DNA from: LMUY01 sp964245075
Lineage (GTDB): Bacteria > Pseudomonadota > Alphaproteobacteria > Acetobacterales > Acetobacteraceae
Assembly: GCA_964245075.1 (NCBI GenBank)
Contig: CAXTLC010000015.1
Coordinates: 1-64,000 of the forward strand
Length of the DNA: 64,000 bases
Reading direction: 5' to 3'
Part shown: one piece after another, positions 36,592 through 44,384 of the stretch
How the letters are laid out: every line of letters starts with the position of its first letter
Numbering within the stretch: position 1 is the stretch's first letter
Notes under the pieces: generated by a model
The model's database searches: none
Seen by the model: only the letters and a program-made list of their open reading frames with translations
Told to the model about the DNA's origin: nothing
Translations under genes and position numbers: made by a program

Positions 36592-36941
36592 CTGGGATGG
36601 ATCTTTTCCACCGGAAGGGGCGACGCGGCGGCTCCCTGAGCCAGCCTCGAGCCAGGAACAGCTTGCCCCTCCGTTCCGTCAGGTAACGCGGTCCAAGCAT
36701 CGCTGGGGCGTCACGTAGGACAGGTGGCGTAGCGTTTTCGTTCGCGATGCCGCGGACGGGGCGTCGCGGCTGATCCTACGCCCGGGCAGCCCGGACAGAA
36801 TGGCCGAGCAGGTCAAGCCGTAGCTGCCGGCCAAGGATAGAGAGCGCGAGCCGCCACAAATAGGCTTGGCAGCGTCATCGCCATTCGCCAGTGTCCTGCC
36901 CAACCGCACGCCACGGAGCGAGCAGCGGCAGGGGAACGCCG
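36592..36941. other. 350-bp stretch without a recognised gene
   Basis: I see no convincing coding frame, repeat or hairpin. The sequence is slightly less GC-rich than the flanking genes. An antisense open frame (36679-36963) has no start context and no family resemblance. It probably holds the promoter of the MFS gene at 36942. Confidence 0.5.
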
Positions 36942-38249
36942 ATGGATCTGGAAAGCCGGACAATACGCCGGGTGACGACGCGACTCGTGCCGTTCCTGAT
37001 CCTGTGCTACTTTGTCGCCTACCTGGACCGGGTCAACGTCAGCTTCGCCAAGCTGACCATGAGCCACGACATCGGCCTGTCGGAGTCGGCGTTCGGGTTC
37101 GGCGCCGGCATCTTCTTCGTGGCCTACTTCCTGTTCGAGGTGCCGTCGAACCTGTTCTTGGAAAAGTTCGGCGCGCGGAAGTGGATCGCGCGGATCATGC
37201 TCACCTGGGGCATATTGTCCGGGGCAACTGCTTTCGTCACTGGCGAGTACAGCTTCTACCTCGTTCGCATCCTGCTGGGCTTCGCCGAGGCGGGGTTCTT
37301 TCCCGGCATCATCTTCTTCCTGACCCTGTGGTTTCCGGCCAAGGAGCGGGCACGCATCGTCGGCCTGTTCATGGCGGCCATCCCGCTCTCGACCGTGATC
37401 GGCTCGCCCGTCTCGAGCGTGCTGCTCGGGACGGAAGGGGCGCTGGGCCTGCACGGGTGGCAATGGCTCTACATCATCGAGGCGGTCCCGGCCTTGGTGA
37501 TGTCCTTCGTCGTTTACTTCTACCTGACGGACAAGCCGGCGGACGCGCATTGGCTGGCCGCGGACGAGCGGGCCTGGCTGATGGACCGCCTGTCGCGCGA
37601 ACGGCAAACGAAGGAGGCGGCGCAGAGCTACTCGGTTCTACAGGCAATCACCGACAAGAGGGTGCTCGCGGTGGCGCTGATCTATTTCGGCGCGAATGCC
37701 ACCAACTACGGCTTGAGCTTCTTCCTGCCGACCATCGTGAATGGCTTCGGCCTTCCCATCTGGCAGGTAGGTCTCGTGACGGCGCTGCCGTACGCGGTCG
37801 GCGTGGCTGGCATGATCTGGTGGGGCCGGCATTCCGACGCGACCGGCGAGCGCAAGGGCCATGTCGCCTTCGCGCTGTTCGTGGCGGCGGCCGGCATCGG
37901 CGTGTCCACCCTGTTCGACAGCCCCATACTGAAGATGGCCAGCCTGATGGTCGCCGGGTTCGGCATCTTCGCTTGCCTGCCGGTGATCTGGACGTTGCCG
38001 ACCGCGTTCCTGTCCGGCGCTGCCGCGGCGGGTGGGATCGCGACGGTGAACGCTCTCGGCAACCTGGCTGGTTTCTTCGGGCCTTACGCGATGGGCTACC
38101 TCAAGGACCGGACCGGCAGCTTCGACAGCGGCCTCTGGCTGCTGTCGGTGTGCGGGCTGGTCGGAATGGCCGTCGTGCTGGGATTGCGCCACGACAAGCG
38201 GCTGGAGCAGGCGCCCGGCCCGGGGCAGCGAGCGCCCGAGTACACCTGA
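36942..38249 (+). CDS. MFS transporter, anion:cation symporter (phthalate/4-hydroxyphenylacetate permease) family
   Basis: 435 residues, 12 hydrophobic segments. The N-terminus IRRVTTRLVPFLILCYFVAYLDRVNVSFAKL (quoted in part) is the ACS-family hallmark, as are FFVAYFLFEVPSNLFLEKFGARKWIARIM (quoted in part), LGFAEAGFFPGIIFFLTLWFP and the WWGRHSDATGERKGH loop. Such permeases import organic anions such as tartrate, phthalate or glucarate. Start ATG 36942 with AGGGGAA upstream. No catabolic genes nearby reveal the substrate. Confidence 0.93.
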   Translation: MDLESRTIRRVTTRLVPFLILCYFVAYLDRVNVSFAKLTMSHDIGLSESAFGFGAGIFFVAYFLFEVPSNLFLEKFGARKWIARIMLTWGILSGATAFVTGEYSFYLVRILLGFAEAGFFPGIIFFLTLWFPAKERARIVGLFMAAIPLSTVIGSPVSSVLLGTEGALGLHGWQWLYIIEAVPALVMSFVVYFYLTDKPADAHWLAADERAWLMDRLSRERQTKEAAQSYSVLQAITDKRVLAVALIYFGANATNYGLSFFLPTIVNGFGLPIWQVGLVTALPYAVGVAGMIWWGRHSDATGERKGHVAFALFVAAAGIGVSTLFDSPILKMASLMVAGFGIFACLPVIWTLPTAFLSGAAAAGGIATVNALGNLAGFFGPYAMGYLKDRTGSFDSGLWLLSVCGLVGMAVVLGLRHDKRLEQAPGPGQRAPEYT

Positions 38250-38262
38250 AGCCTGGGGTCGC

Positions 38263-39471
38263 TCACGCCGGGCGGAGCTGGCGCACCTCCGCATCCGTCG
38301 GCATGACCGCCGCCCCGTCGATGTAGCGCCAGTCCACCATGCCGCCATGGCCGTCCTGTTTGGTCAGCTTGCCTACGAAGGTGCCAAGCGTGCTCTGGTG
38401 GTCGATGGCGCGGAACCGGCAGATGCCGAACGGCGTGTTGAACGCCGCATCGGCGAAGCCGTCCGCCATGGCTTCCGAGTCCGTGCCGCCCGACTTCAGG
38501 ATTCCCGAAGCGATCGCGTTCACCAGGGAAACGCCCACTGCGGACCCCATGAAGGGCGGCTGGTGCGTCCGCGCGATGTAGTCCGCCGAGAAGCTCTTGT
38601 TGAACGGATCGTCCAAGAGGCTCCATGGATAGCCGGTGACGATCCAGCCGACCGGCGTTTCGTCGCCTAGCGGGTTGAGGTACTCGGGTTCCCCGGTCAG
38701 CATGGAAACCACGGTGCGGTTCTCGAACACGCCCCGCGTGCCGCCCTGCCGCACGAACGCCAGCAGGTCGGTGCCGAACAGGGCGTTGAAGATCGCGTCC
38801 GGCGCCGGCTGGGTCAGCGCGCCGACGGTGGAGGCGTCCACATGCCCCAGCGCCGGCCATTGCTCGCCCACGAAGCGCACGTCCGGACGGCGGGCGGACA
38901 GCAGCTTCTTGAACCATTTCACGGCCGATTGGCCGTACTCGTAGTTCGGCGCGATCGTCACCCACGTTTTCGCCGGCAGGGCGGCGGCGCTTTCCACCAG
39001 CATCGCGGCCTGCATGAAGGTGGAAGGGCGCACCCGGTAGGTGTAGCGGTTGCCGAGCGACCAGACGAGCGCGTCCGCAAGCGGCTCGCCGGCCACGTAG
39101 AGCTTCTTGTTCTGCAGGGCGTAGGCGCTGATCGCCAGGCCGACGTTGGACAGGTAGCCGCCGGCGAGCAGGTCCACCTTCTCGTCGTTGATCAGCTCGG
39201 CCGCCGCGCGCACCGCGTTCTCCGGACGGCCGCCATCGTCGCGGGAGACGAATTCGAGCTTGCGCCCGTTCAGGCCGCCGAGGTCGTTGACGTGCGCCAC
39301 CGCCGTCTCCCAGCCGAGCCGGTAGGGACCGGTGAACTCCGCCTGGGTGGAGTAGCTGTTGATCTCGCCCACCCGGATCGGCCCGCCGATCGTCTGCGCG
39401 CGCACGATGGCGGGACGGGCAAGGCCGACCGCGGCGCCCGTGCCGAGCAGCCGGCGGCGGGACAGCGCCAT
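38263..39471 (-). CDS. ABC-type branched-chain amino acid/amide solute-binding protein
   Basis: 402 residues. Periplasmic binding protein of the LivK/AmiC type (Peripla_BP_6). The export signal has three arginines and may be Tat (LSRRRLLGTGAAVGL). Mature part: IRVGEINSYS, GLNGRKLEFVSRDDGGRPENAVRAAAELI (quoted in part), KTWVTIAPNYEYGQSAV, GWIVTGYPW. No permease or ATPase gene is adjacent, so it either serves a transporter elsewhere or has another sensing role. Two bases follow the upstream membrane-protein gene. Confidence 0.92.
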   Translation of the reverse strand: MALSRRRLLGTGAAVGLARPAIVRAQTIGGPIRVGEINSYSTQAEFTGPYRLGWETAVAHVNDLGGLNGRKLEFVSRDDGGRPENAVRAAAELINDEKVDLLAGGYLSNVGLAISAYALQNKKLYVAGEPLADALVWSLGNRYTYRVRPSTFMQAAMLVESAAALPAKTWVTIAPNYEYGQSAVKWFKKLLSARRPDVRFVGEQWPALGHVDASTVGALTQPAPDAIFNALFGTDLLAFVRQGGTRGVFENRTVVSMLTGEPEYLNPLGDETPVGWIVTGYPWSLLDDPFNKSFSADYIARTHQPPFMGSAVGVSLVNAIASGILKSGGTDSEAMADGFADAAFNTPFGICRFRAIDHQSTLGTFVGKLTKQDGHGGMVDWRYIDGAAVMPTDAEVRQLRPA

Positions 39472-39472
39472 C

Positions 39473-39823
39473 TCAGGCGATCCGGCTGGCGCGCGCGTTG
39501 CGGGCCGCCAGCGCCGTGCGCAGCGCCAGGCCGGTCAGCGCCAGCCGCGGCAGCACCAGCTCCGTTTCCCGGTTGCGCAGCTCGACCGCCAGCAGCAGCA
39601 CGGAGATCGCCGCCAGCCCGGCGGCGCCGAGCGGGCGCGTTTCCGGCTTGGCGACCATGATGGCGCCGGCCGTCTCGATCATCCCGATCCGGCGCATCGA
39701 CCGCTCGGACATGCCCCAGCGGCGGAACATGCGGCGCTCCAGCCCCAGCAGCTTCAGCACCCCCATGAAGGCGAAGCTCAGCTCCAGCAGCGCGGTGCGC
39801 CCCTCGTTCTCGCGGACCATCAC
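39473..39823 (-). CDS. Small membrane protein, DoxX-like, hypothetical
   Basis: 116 residues with two to three hydrophobic stretches (LLELSFAFMGVLKLLG, LGAAGLAAISVLLLAVEL, PRLALTGLALRTALA) and an arginine-rich loop (RRMFRRWGMSERSMRRIG). The arrangement GVLKLLG...MIETAGAIMV resembles DoxX-like proteins but the match is loose. Ends two bases before the solute-binding protein gene, so they are probably co-transcribed. Confidence 0.7.
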   Translation of the reverse strand: MMVRENEGRTALLELSFAFMGVLKLLGLERRMFRRWGMSERSMRRIGMIETAGAIMVAKPETRPLGAAGLAAISVLLLAVELRNRETELVLPRLALTGLALRTALAARNARASRIA

Positions 39824-39913
39824 GGTTCCCTTGTCCAGTTTGCTGCGGCGTCAACGCGGCTTGCCCGTGACGGGATGCAGGCGCAACGTTCGTGAAACGG
39901 CGGGGATCGAATA

Positions 39914-40342
39914 ATGCGCAGGCTTGTGGCAGGCGTGGCGGCGCTGCTGCTGGTGGCGGCCTCGCCCACGCCCGAGTTGACTAGGACGGACGCGACGGGC
40001 GTGCTCGGCCGTACCGTGCGCGACGCGGAAGGCCGCGAGATCGGCCGCATCGTGGACGTGGTGGTCGATCCGTCCGCTCAGCCGCGCGCCGTGGTGGTGG
40101 ACACGGGGGGCTTCATGGGCGTCGGCTCCCGCCAGGTCGCCGTGTCCTGGGCGTCCGTCCATGTCCCCCCGCCGGGTGCGGCGGACATGCGGGTATCCAT
40201 CGACCTGACGGACCAGCAGGTGCGCGCGGCGCCCGATTACACCGATCGGAGCAAGCCCGCCGTCGTTGTCGGGCCGCCGTCGGCCGACACGGCGGGGCCG
40301 CCCGCGGCGGAAGCGGCGCCTCCGGCGGACGACGCCAAGTAG
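39914..40342 (+). CDS. PRC-barrel domain protein, exported
   Basis: 142 residues. A signal peptide (RRLVAGVAALLLVAASP) then a PRC-barrel (about 27-105) with VLGRTVRDAEGREIGRIVDVVVDPSAQPRAVVVDTGG (quoted in part), and an Ala/Pro tail. PRC barrels are small beta folds for protein or nucleic-acid binding; exported versions are frequent in alphaproteobacteria and uncharacterised. Four bases precede the MFS gene. Confidence 0.88.
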   Translation: MRRLVAGVAALLLVAASPTPELTRTDATGVLGRTVRDAEGREIGRIVDVVVDPSAQPRAVVVDTGGFMGVGSRQVAVSWASVHVPPPGAADMRVSIDLTDQQVRAAPDYTDRSKPAVVVGPPSADTAGPPAAEAAPPADDAK

Positions 40343-40346
40343 GACC

Positions 40347-41558
40347 ATGGCTCTGGATAAGCGGCCGACCGACAGCAGCGTGCGCGGCCTCGATTGGCTG
40401 AACTTCTTCCTGGCCAACGTGCAGACCGGGTTCGGCCCGTTCATCGCCGCCTACCTGGCTTCGCAGGCCTGGACCCAGGGCCAGATCGGCTTGGCGCTCA
40501 GCATCGGCACGGTGACGACCATGCTCGTCCAGGTTCCGGCGGGCGCGTTGGTGGACGCGGTGCGCGACAAGCGGCGCCTTGCCTTCGGCGCCGTGCTCGC
40601 CGTCGCCGGCAGCGCCCTGTTGCTGGCCGCCTTTCCCCAGCGCCTGCCGGTGAACCTGGCGGAGGTGCTGCACGGCATCGCGAGTTGCCTTCTGAGCCCT
40701 GTGGTGGCGGCGCTGAGCATGGCGGTGGCGCAAGCGCGCGGCAACGCCTTCGGGGAAAGGCTTGGCCGCAACGCGCGCTTCGCCTCGATCGGCAGCGGCT
40801 GCGCGGCCGGGTTGATGGGCGCCGTCGGCTACTGGGTGTCGGAGCGCTCGGTCTTCATCCTGGCGGCGGCGTTGGTGCTGCCGGCGCTGGCGGCATTGCG
40901 CTCCGTCCGGGTGGACGGCGCCGGGATGGTTGCCGGGCCAGCACGCCAGCCAGTGCTGGGCGCGCTGCGGGACCGCCGGTTGCTGGTGTTCGCGCTATGC
41001 TGCGCCGCCTTCACCCTCGCCAACGCCGCGATGTTCCCGCTCGCCGCCGTCGAGGTGACCCGGCGTGTCGGCAGCGTCGGGGAACTGGTGATCGCGGCTT
41101 GCCTGATCGTGCCGCAACTGCTGGTGGCCGGGCTGTCGCCCGCAGTCGGGCGGGCGGCGGAGCGTTGGGGCCGGCGTCCGGTGCTGCTGCTGGGCTTCGC
41201 CGTTGTTCCGCTGCGCGGGGCGCTGTTCTGGGCGGGCGAGCCGCCCTGGGCCATGTCATGGGCCGTTCCATGGGCCGTGATAGCGGTCCAGGCGCTGGAC
41301 GGGGTCAGCGGCGCCGTGTTCGGCGTGCTGCTGCCTCTGGTGGTGGCGGACATCTCGTTCGAGTCGGGACGCTTCAACCTGTCCATGGGTGCGATCGGGC
41401 TGGCTATCGCCGGGGCTGCCGCGCTCAGCACGCAGATGGCGGGCCTCGCTGCCGACCAGTACGGCACGCCTGCCGCCTTCGCCGGGCTCACGGTCGCCGG
41501 CGTCTTCGCATACTCCGCCCTGTGGTTGCTGCTGCCGGAGACGGGACGGCCCTCGTAA
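40347..41558 (+). CDS. MFS transporter, uncharacterised subfamily
   Basis: 403 residues, 12 hydrophobic segments. Starts LDWLNFFLANVQTGFGPFIAAYLASQAWTQ (quoted in part), with LVQVPAGALVDAVRDKRRL as the MFS A-motif loop, and RAAERWGRRPVLLLGFAVVPLRG in the second half. The start at 40347 leaves four bases after the PRC-barrel gene, suggesting co-expression. No substrate clue. Confidence 0.9.
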   Translation: MALDKRPTDSSVRGLDWLNFFLANVQTGFGPFIAAYLASQAWTQGQIGLALSIGTVTTMLVQVPAGALVDAVRDKRRLAFGAVLAVAGSALLLAAFPQRLPVNLAEVLHGIASCLLSPVVAALSMAVAQARGNAFGERLGRNARFASIGSGCAAGLMGAVGYWVSERSVFILAAALVLPALAALRSVRVDGAGMVAGPARQPVLGALRDRRLLVFALCCAAFTLANAAMFPLAAVEVTRRVGSVGELVIAACLIVPQLLVAGLSPAVGRAAERWGRRPVLLLGFAVVPLRGALFWAGEPPWAMSWAVPWAVIAVQALDGVSGAVFGVLLPLVVADISFESGRFNLSMGAIGLAIAGAAALSTQMAGLAADQYGTPAAFAGLTVAGVFAYSALWLLLPETGRPS

Positions 41559-41594
41559 CGGTTTGAGGCCGCGCCGGGCCTGGCCTGGCGGCGC

Positions 41595-41828
41595 TCAACG
41601 CTTGAGCGGGTCCTGCGGAGTCTGAAGCGGCGGCACGTTGGCGTCGGGCCGGGCCGAGTTGGCGCTGCCTGGGATGCCGTTGGTCGCTTTCTCCGGCACG
41701 CGGTCGATGGCCGCGGCAGCATGGCTGGGCTGCGGGCGATACCGCTTGGCGCGGGAGGACGTTTGCGCGCCCGCGCCGCCGGCGAACACGCTGCAAGCCG
41801 CAAGGGAGAGAACGAGGGTCCGCCACAT
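41595..41828 (-). CDS. Small secreted hypothetical protein
   Basis: 77 residues: signal peptide (WRTLVLSLAACSVFAGGAGA) and a polar, proline-containing mature part (YRPQPSHAAAAIDRVPEKATNGIPGSANSARPDA, quoted in part). No domain recognised. Twenty bases downstream of the DUF4142 gene and on the same strand. Confidence 0.65.
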   Translation of the reverse strand: MWRTLVLSLAACSVFAGGAGAQTSSRAKRYRPQPSHAAAAIDRVPEKATNGIPGSANSARPDANVPPLQTPQDPLKR

Positions 41829-41848
41829 ATGGTTTGATCCTGCTAGAG

Positions 41849-42394
41849 CTAACTCAACTTGGCTTGCAGCGCTTGCAGCCGATCCAGATTGGCACGCACC
41901 AGGGAGAAGCCCTGCTGGGCCAGGCTCGCCACACGCGGGTTGCTGCTTTGCGAGGTCCGGACCGCATCCTCCAGGTTCAGCGCGTCCTGGTGGCTGACGA
42001 TCTGATCAGCCAGGAACGCGCGGTCGAATTGCGCGCCTTGCCCCAGGCGAAGCCGCCCCGCCCGGTTCCGCAGGGTCGCGGGCAGCACGGTCGGGGGCGT
42101 GATGCCCGCCTGCATGGCGATGGGCCGCAGTTGGGCATCGAACTGGTTGGCGTCCGCCAGCAGCTTCGCCGCGAGCGACCGCACTTCGGGCGACCGGGCC
42201 TGCGTCTGCGCCAACGTGCATTCGGCGCGGTCGAACGCGATGATGTCGAACGCGTTGGTTACGAACTCGAGATCGCTCGAACTCATGTCGCCCGACGACG
42301 AGCTGGCGCTCGACTGGGTCGTCTGGCACGCAGCGAGCCCGATGGCTGCCCCGAGCGGCAGGAGCAGCGTCAGGCGCCGTGTCATCGTTGTCAT
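41849..42394 (-). CDS. DUF4142 lipoprotein
   Basis: 181 residues with a clear lipobox (IGLAAC, Cys23) after a positively charged start, then a Ser-rich linker and a helical bundle: SSDLEFVTNAFDIIAFDRAE, SPEVRSLAAKLLADANQFDAQLR (quoted in part), DQIVSHQDALNLED, SNPRVASLAQQGF. This is the DUF4142 four-helix, ferritin-like fold found in many alphaproteobacterial envelope proteins of unknown role. Confidence 0.88.
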   Translation of the reverse strand: MTTMTRRLTLLLPLGAAIGLAACQTTQSSASSSSGDMSSSDLEFVTNAFDIIAFDRAECTLAQTQARSPEVRSLAAKLLADANQFDAQLRPIAMQAGITPPTVLPATLRNRAGRLRLGQGAQFDRAFLADQIVSHQDALNLEDAVRTSQSSNPRVASLAQQGFSLVRANLDRLQALQAKLS

Positions 42395-42420
42395 GATGGC
42401 CTTCTCTCCGCGTTCGAGAT

Positions 42421-43296
42421 CTAGAAGGCGTAGACAAACCGCGTCGTCAGGCCGAACGGCTGCTTGAAGCCGCCGACCGTCACGAAATCGTGGTTCAGCT
42501 CAACCAGGATCTGGGCGTTCGCGGCGACGAACAGGGAGTTGGAGAAGCGTAGCCGCTCGAACTCGGATTTAGTGCCGTTGTTGAAGCCGTTTGTCCGCTG
42601 CGTGCCGCCCAGTATGCTTTCCCAGCCGATGGCGGTCTGGAACGCCCGTGTCCAGTTCCAGTTGGCCCAGGCCTGCAGGCGGTAATCATTGCTTTGGCTG
42701 ACGCGCAACCCGCCGGGGCGGGTCACGTCCCCGTAGAAACGGGCATCGAAGGCAAGATCGTAGGAGAAATGGTCGCCGATGCCGTGGTCCCACCCAGCCT
42801 GCACGTCACCTACCCAGCCAGTTCCGCCCAGCGCGCTCGCAACGTTGATGGGCGAATTCTTGTCGTACGTGCCGGTCGGCGGATAAACGAATCCGGTGAC
42901 GTTCAGGTACTGCTTCCTGGCCACGCTGGAATAAGGCCAGAAGAATGCCGAGAGCGCCGTGTTGGAAGCGCCGAACGCGCTGCCCAGGCTTTGCCCATCG
43001 ACATGGGCAGCCGACTCCGAGCCGAATACCTGGAAGATCTGAAATCCGGCCGGCAGGCCCGCTATGTAGTCGAAATGCACGTAGCGGGCGTTGAAGAGGT
43101 TGATCTCGACGCCGCTGCCCTTGACCGTCGGCCCTCGGGCAAAGCTGAAGTCCGTGTCGTGGCCATAAAGATAATAGCCGAATGCGAGGTTGGTGCCGTC
43201 CGGCAAAGGAACGAACTCGTTCGGCTCAACTTCCTGGGCTGAAGCGATGTTGGCTGCCGTAAGCGACAACAGGAAACAAACGAACGGTTTGATCAT
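42421..43296 (-). CDS. SphA/MetA-pathway-type outer-membrane transporter
   Basis: 291 residues. Signal peptide (IKPFVCFLLSLTAANIASA) followed by a beta-barrel-like sequence ending in Phe (TTRFVYAF). The LPDGTNLAFGYYLYGHDTDF, NARYVHFDYIAGLPAGFQIFQVFGS (quoted in part) and WVGDVQAGWDHGIGD stretches fit the phenol-degradation MetA/SphA family of outer-membrane proteins for hydrophobic compounds. An ATG 16 codons upstream (43344) exists but would disrupt the signal peptide. Base composition is noticeably lower in GC than the neighbours, so recent acquisition is possible. Confidence 0.82.
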   Translation of the reverse strand: MIKPFVCFLLSLTAANIASAQEVEPNEFVPLPDGTNLAFGYYLYGHDTDFSFARGPTVKGSGVEINLFNARYVHFDYIAGLPAGFQIFQVFGSESAAHVDGQSLGSAFGASNTALSAFFWPYSSVARKQYLNVTGFVYPPTGTYDKNSPINVASALGGTGWVGDVQAGWDHGIGDHFSYDLAFDARFYGDVTRPGGLRVSQSNDYRLQAWANWNWTRAFQTAIGWESILGGTQRTNGFNNGTKSEFERLRFSNSLFVAANAQILVELNHDFVTVGGFKQPFGLTTRFVYAF

Positions 43297-43562
43297 GCGG
43301 CGCGTGATGGAGCGCACCCAGTCGCCACAATCGTTTCTGTCCAATTCCTGTCCCCGGTTCGGTGCCGTGTCTTATTTCGTGCAGATGTTGAGCCGAGAAA
43401 AACAGATAGCCAAGGGGAGCTGCAATGCAGCGTAACGATGCTCCTGAACTGTCACGAGAAAGTCACACATCTTGCGGCCGTCTCAGTTTCGGGTCGTCCT
43501 GGACTCAACCCCCGCTCATGCCTGTCTCAGGGTGGGTTCTTGGCGCCCATGCCGGCCGGCCG

Positions 43563-44369
43563 TCAGTCGGGCGGCGGCAGCAGGCCCATCTTGGCCAGCA
43601 TTGGCGCCGCGGCCGGTGAACCGAGATAATGGATCAGCCGCTCCGCCGCGTCCGGCTCGCGCGCATCCGCCGCGAGCCCGGCGGAGTACACCGTCGCCCG
43701 CTGCACCTCTGCCGGAAGCTGTGCCACGAAGGTGATGCCCGGCACCGGCAGGAGTTCCGCCACTTGCTGAAAACCCAGTTCGGCCTCGCCCCGGGCCACG
43801 ATCTCGCCGACCGGGGTGGCGGGGATCATGCGGGCCTTGCCGCGCATCTGCCCGGCGATACCGAGCCGGTCGAACAATTCGTCCTGGATGTAAACCCCGC
43901 TCGCGCTGTCCGAGTACGCCACCGAGCGCGCGTGGAGCAGCGCCTGGCGCAGCTTGTCCACCGTGCTGATGTCCGGCGCCGGCGCACCCGCGCGCACCGC
44001 CAGGCCGATCGGCGAGACGGCGACATCCACCCGGCTGCCCGGCACCGCCCGGCCGTCATGGATCAGCCCGTCCAACGCATAGCCGACCATGATGAGCACG
44101 TCGTCCGGCTCGCCGCGGGCCAGCCGCGCCGGGATGGCATTGGACGTGGTTCCCATGGACGGACCGGGCACGGTGATCACGTGGTCGCCCGTCGCCCGCT
44201 CGAACCCGGGAACCAGCGCCTCGTAGCTGGACAGGAAGCCGCCCGAGACCATCACGGTGATGTCGGCCGCTTGCGCCGGGCTGGCGAGCAGCAGCAGGGC
44301 GAGGCAGGCAGGTGGGCGCACGGCGGCAGGATGGCATGGCGCACCCGTCGCGCCTATTCTTATGCGCAT
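43563..44369 (-). CDS. ModA-like extracellular solute-binding protein
   Basis: 268 residues from ATG 44369; a GTG at 44321 would give a neater signal peptide (RPPACLALLLLASPAQA) and leave more promoter room. The mature part ITVMVSGGFLSSYEALVPGFERATGD (quoted in part), MGTTSNAIPARLARGEPDDVLIM and SDSASGVYIQDELFDRLG belongs to the molybdate-binding-protein-like fold, but members of this branch often bind organic ligands. Divergent from the ThDP enzyme gene across only 15 bp or 63 bp depending on the start. No ABC permease nearby. Confidence 0.85.
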   Translation of the reverse strand: MRIRIGATGAPCHPAAVRPPACLALLLLASPAQAADITVMVSGGFLSSYEALVPGFERATGDHVITVPGPSMGTTSNAIPARLARGEPDDVLIMVGYALDGLIHDGRAVPGSRVDVAVSPIGLAVRAGAPAPDISTVDKLRQALLHARSVAYSDSASGVYIQDELFDRLGIAGQMRGKARMIPATPVGEIVARGEAELGFQQVAELLPVPGITFVAQLPAEVQRATVYSAGLAADAREPDAAERLIHYLGSPAAAPMLAKMGLLPPPD

Positions 44370-44384
44370 GGGAAAGAGGTCAGG

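Noticed and set aside
36679..36963. Antisense frame in the gap between DUF3140 and the MFS gene, considered as a transposase remnant
   Set aside because: No DDE or helix-turn-helix signature and no inverted repeats; resembles chance coding in GC-rich DNA.
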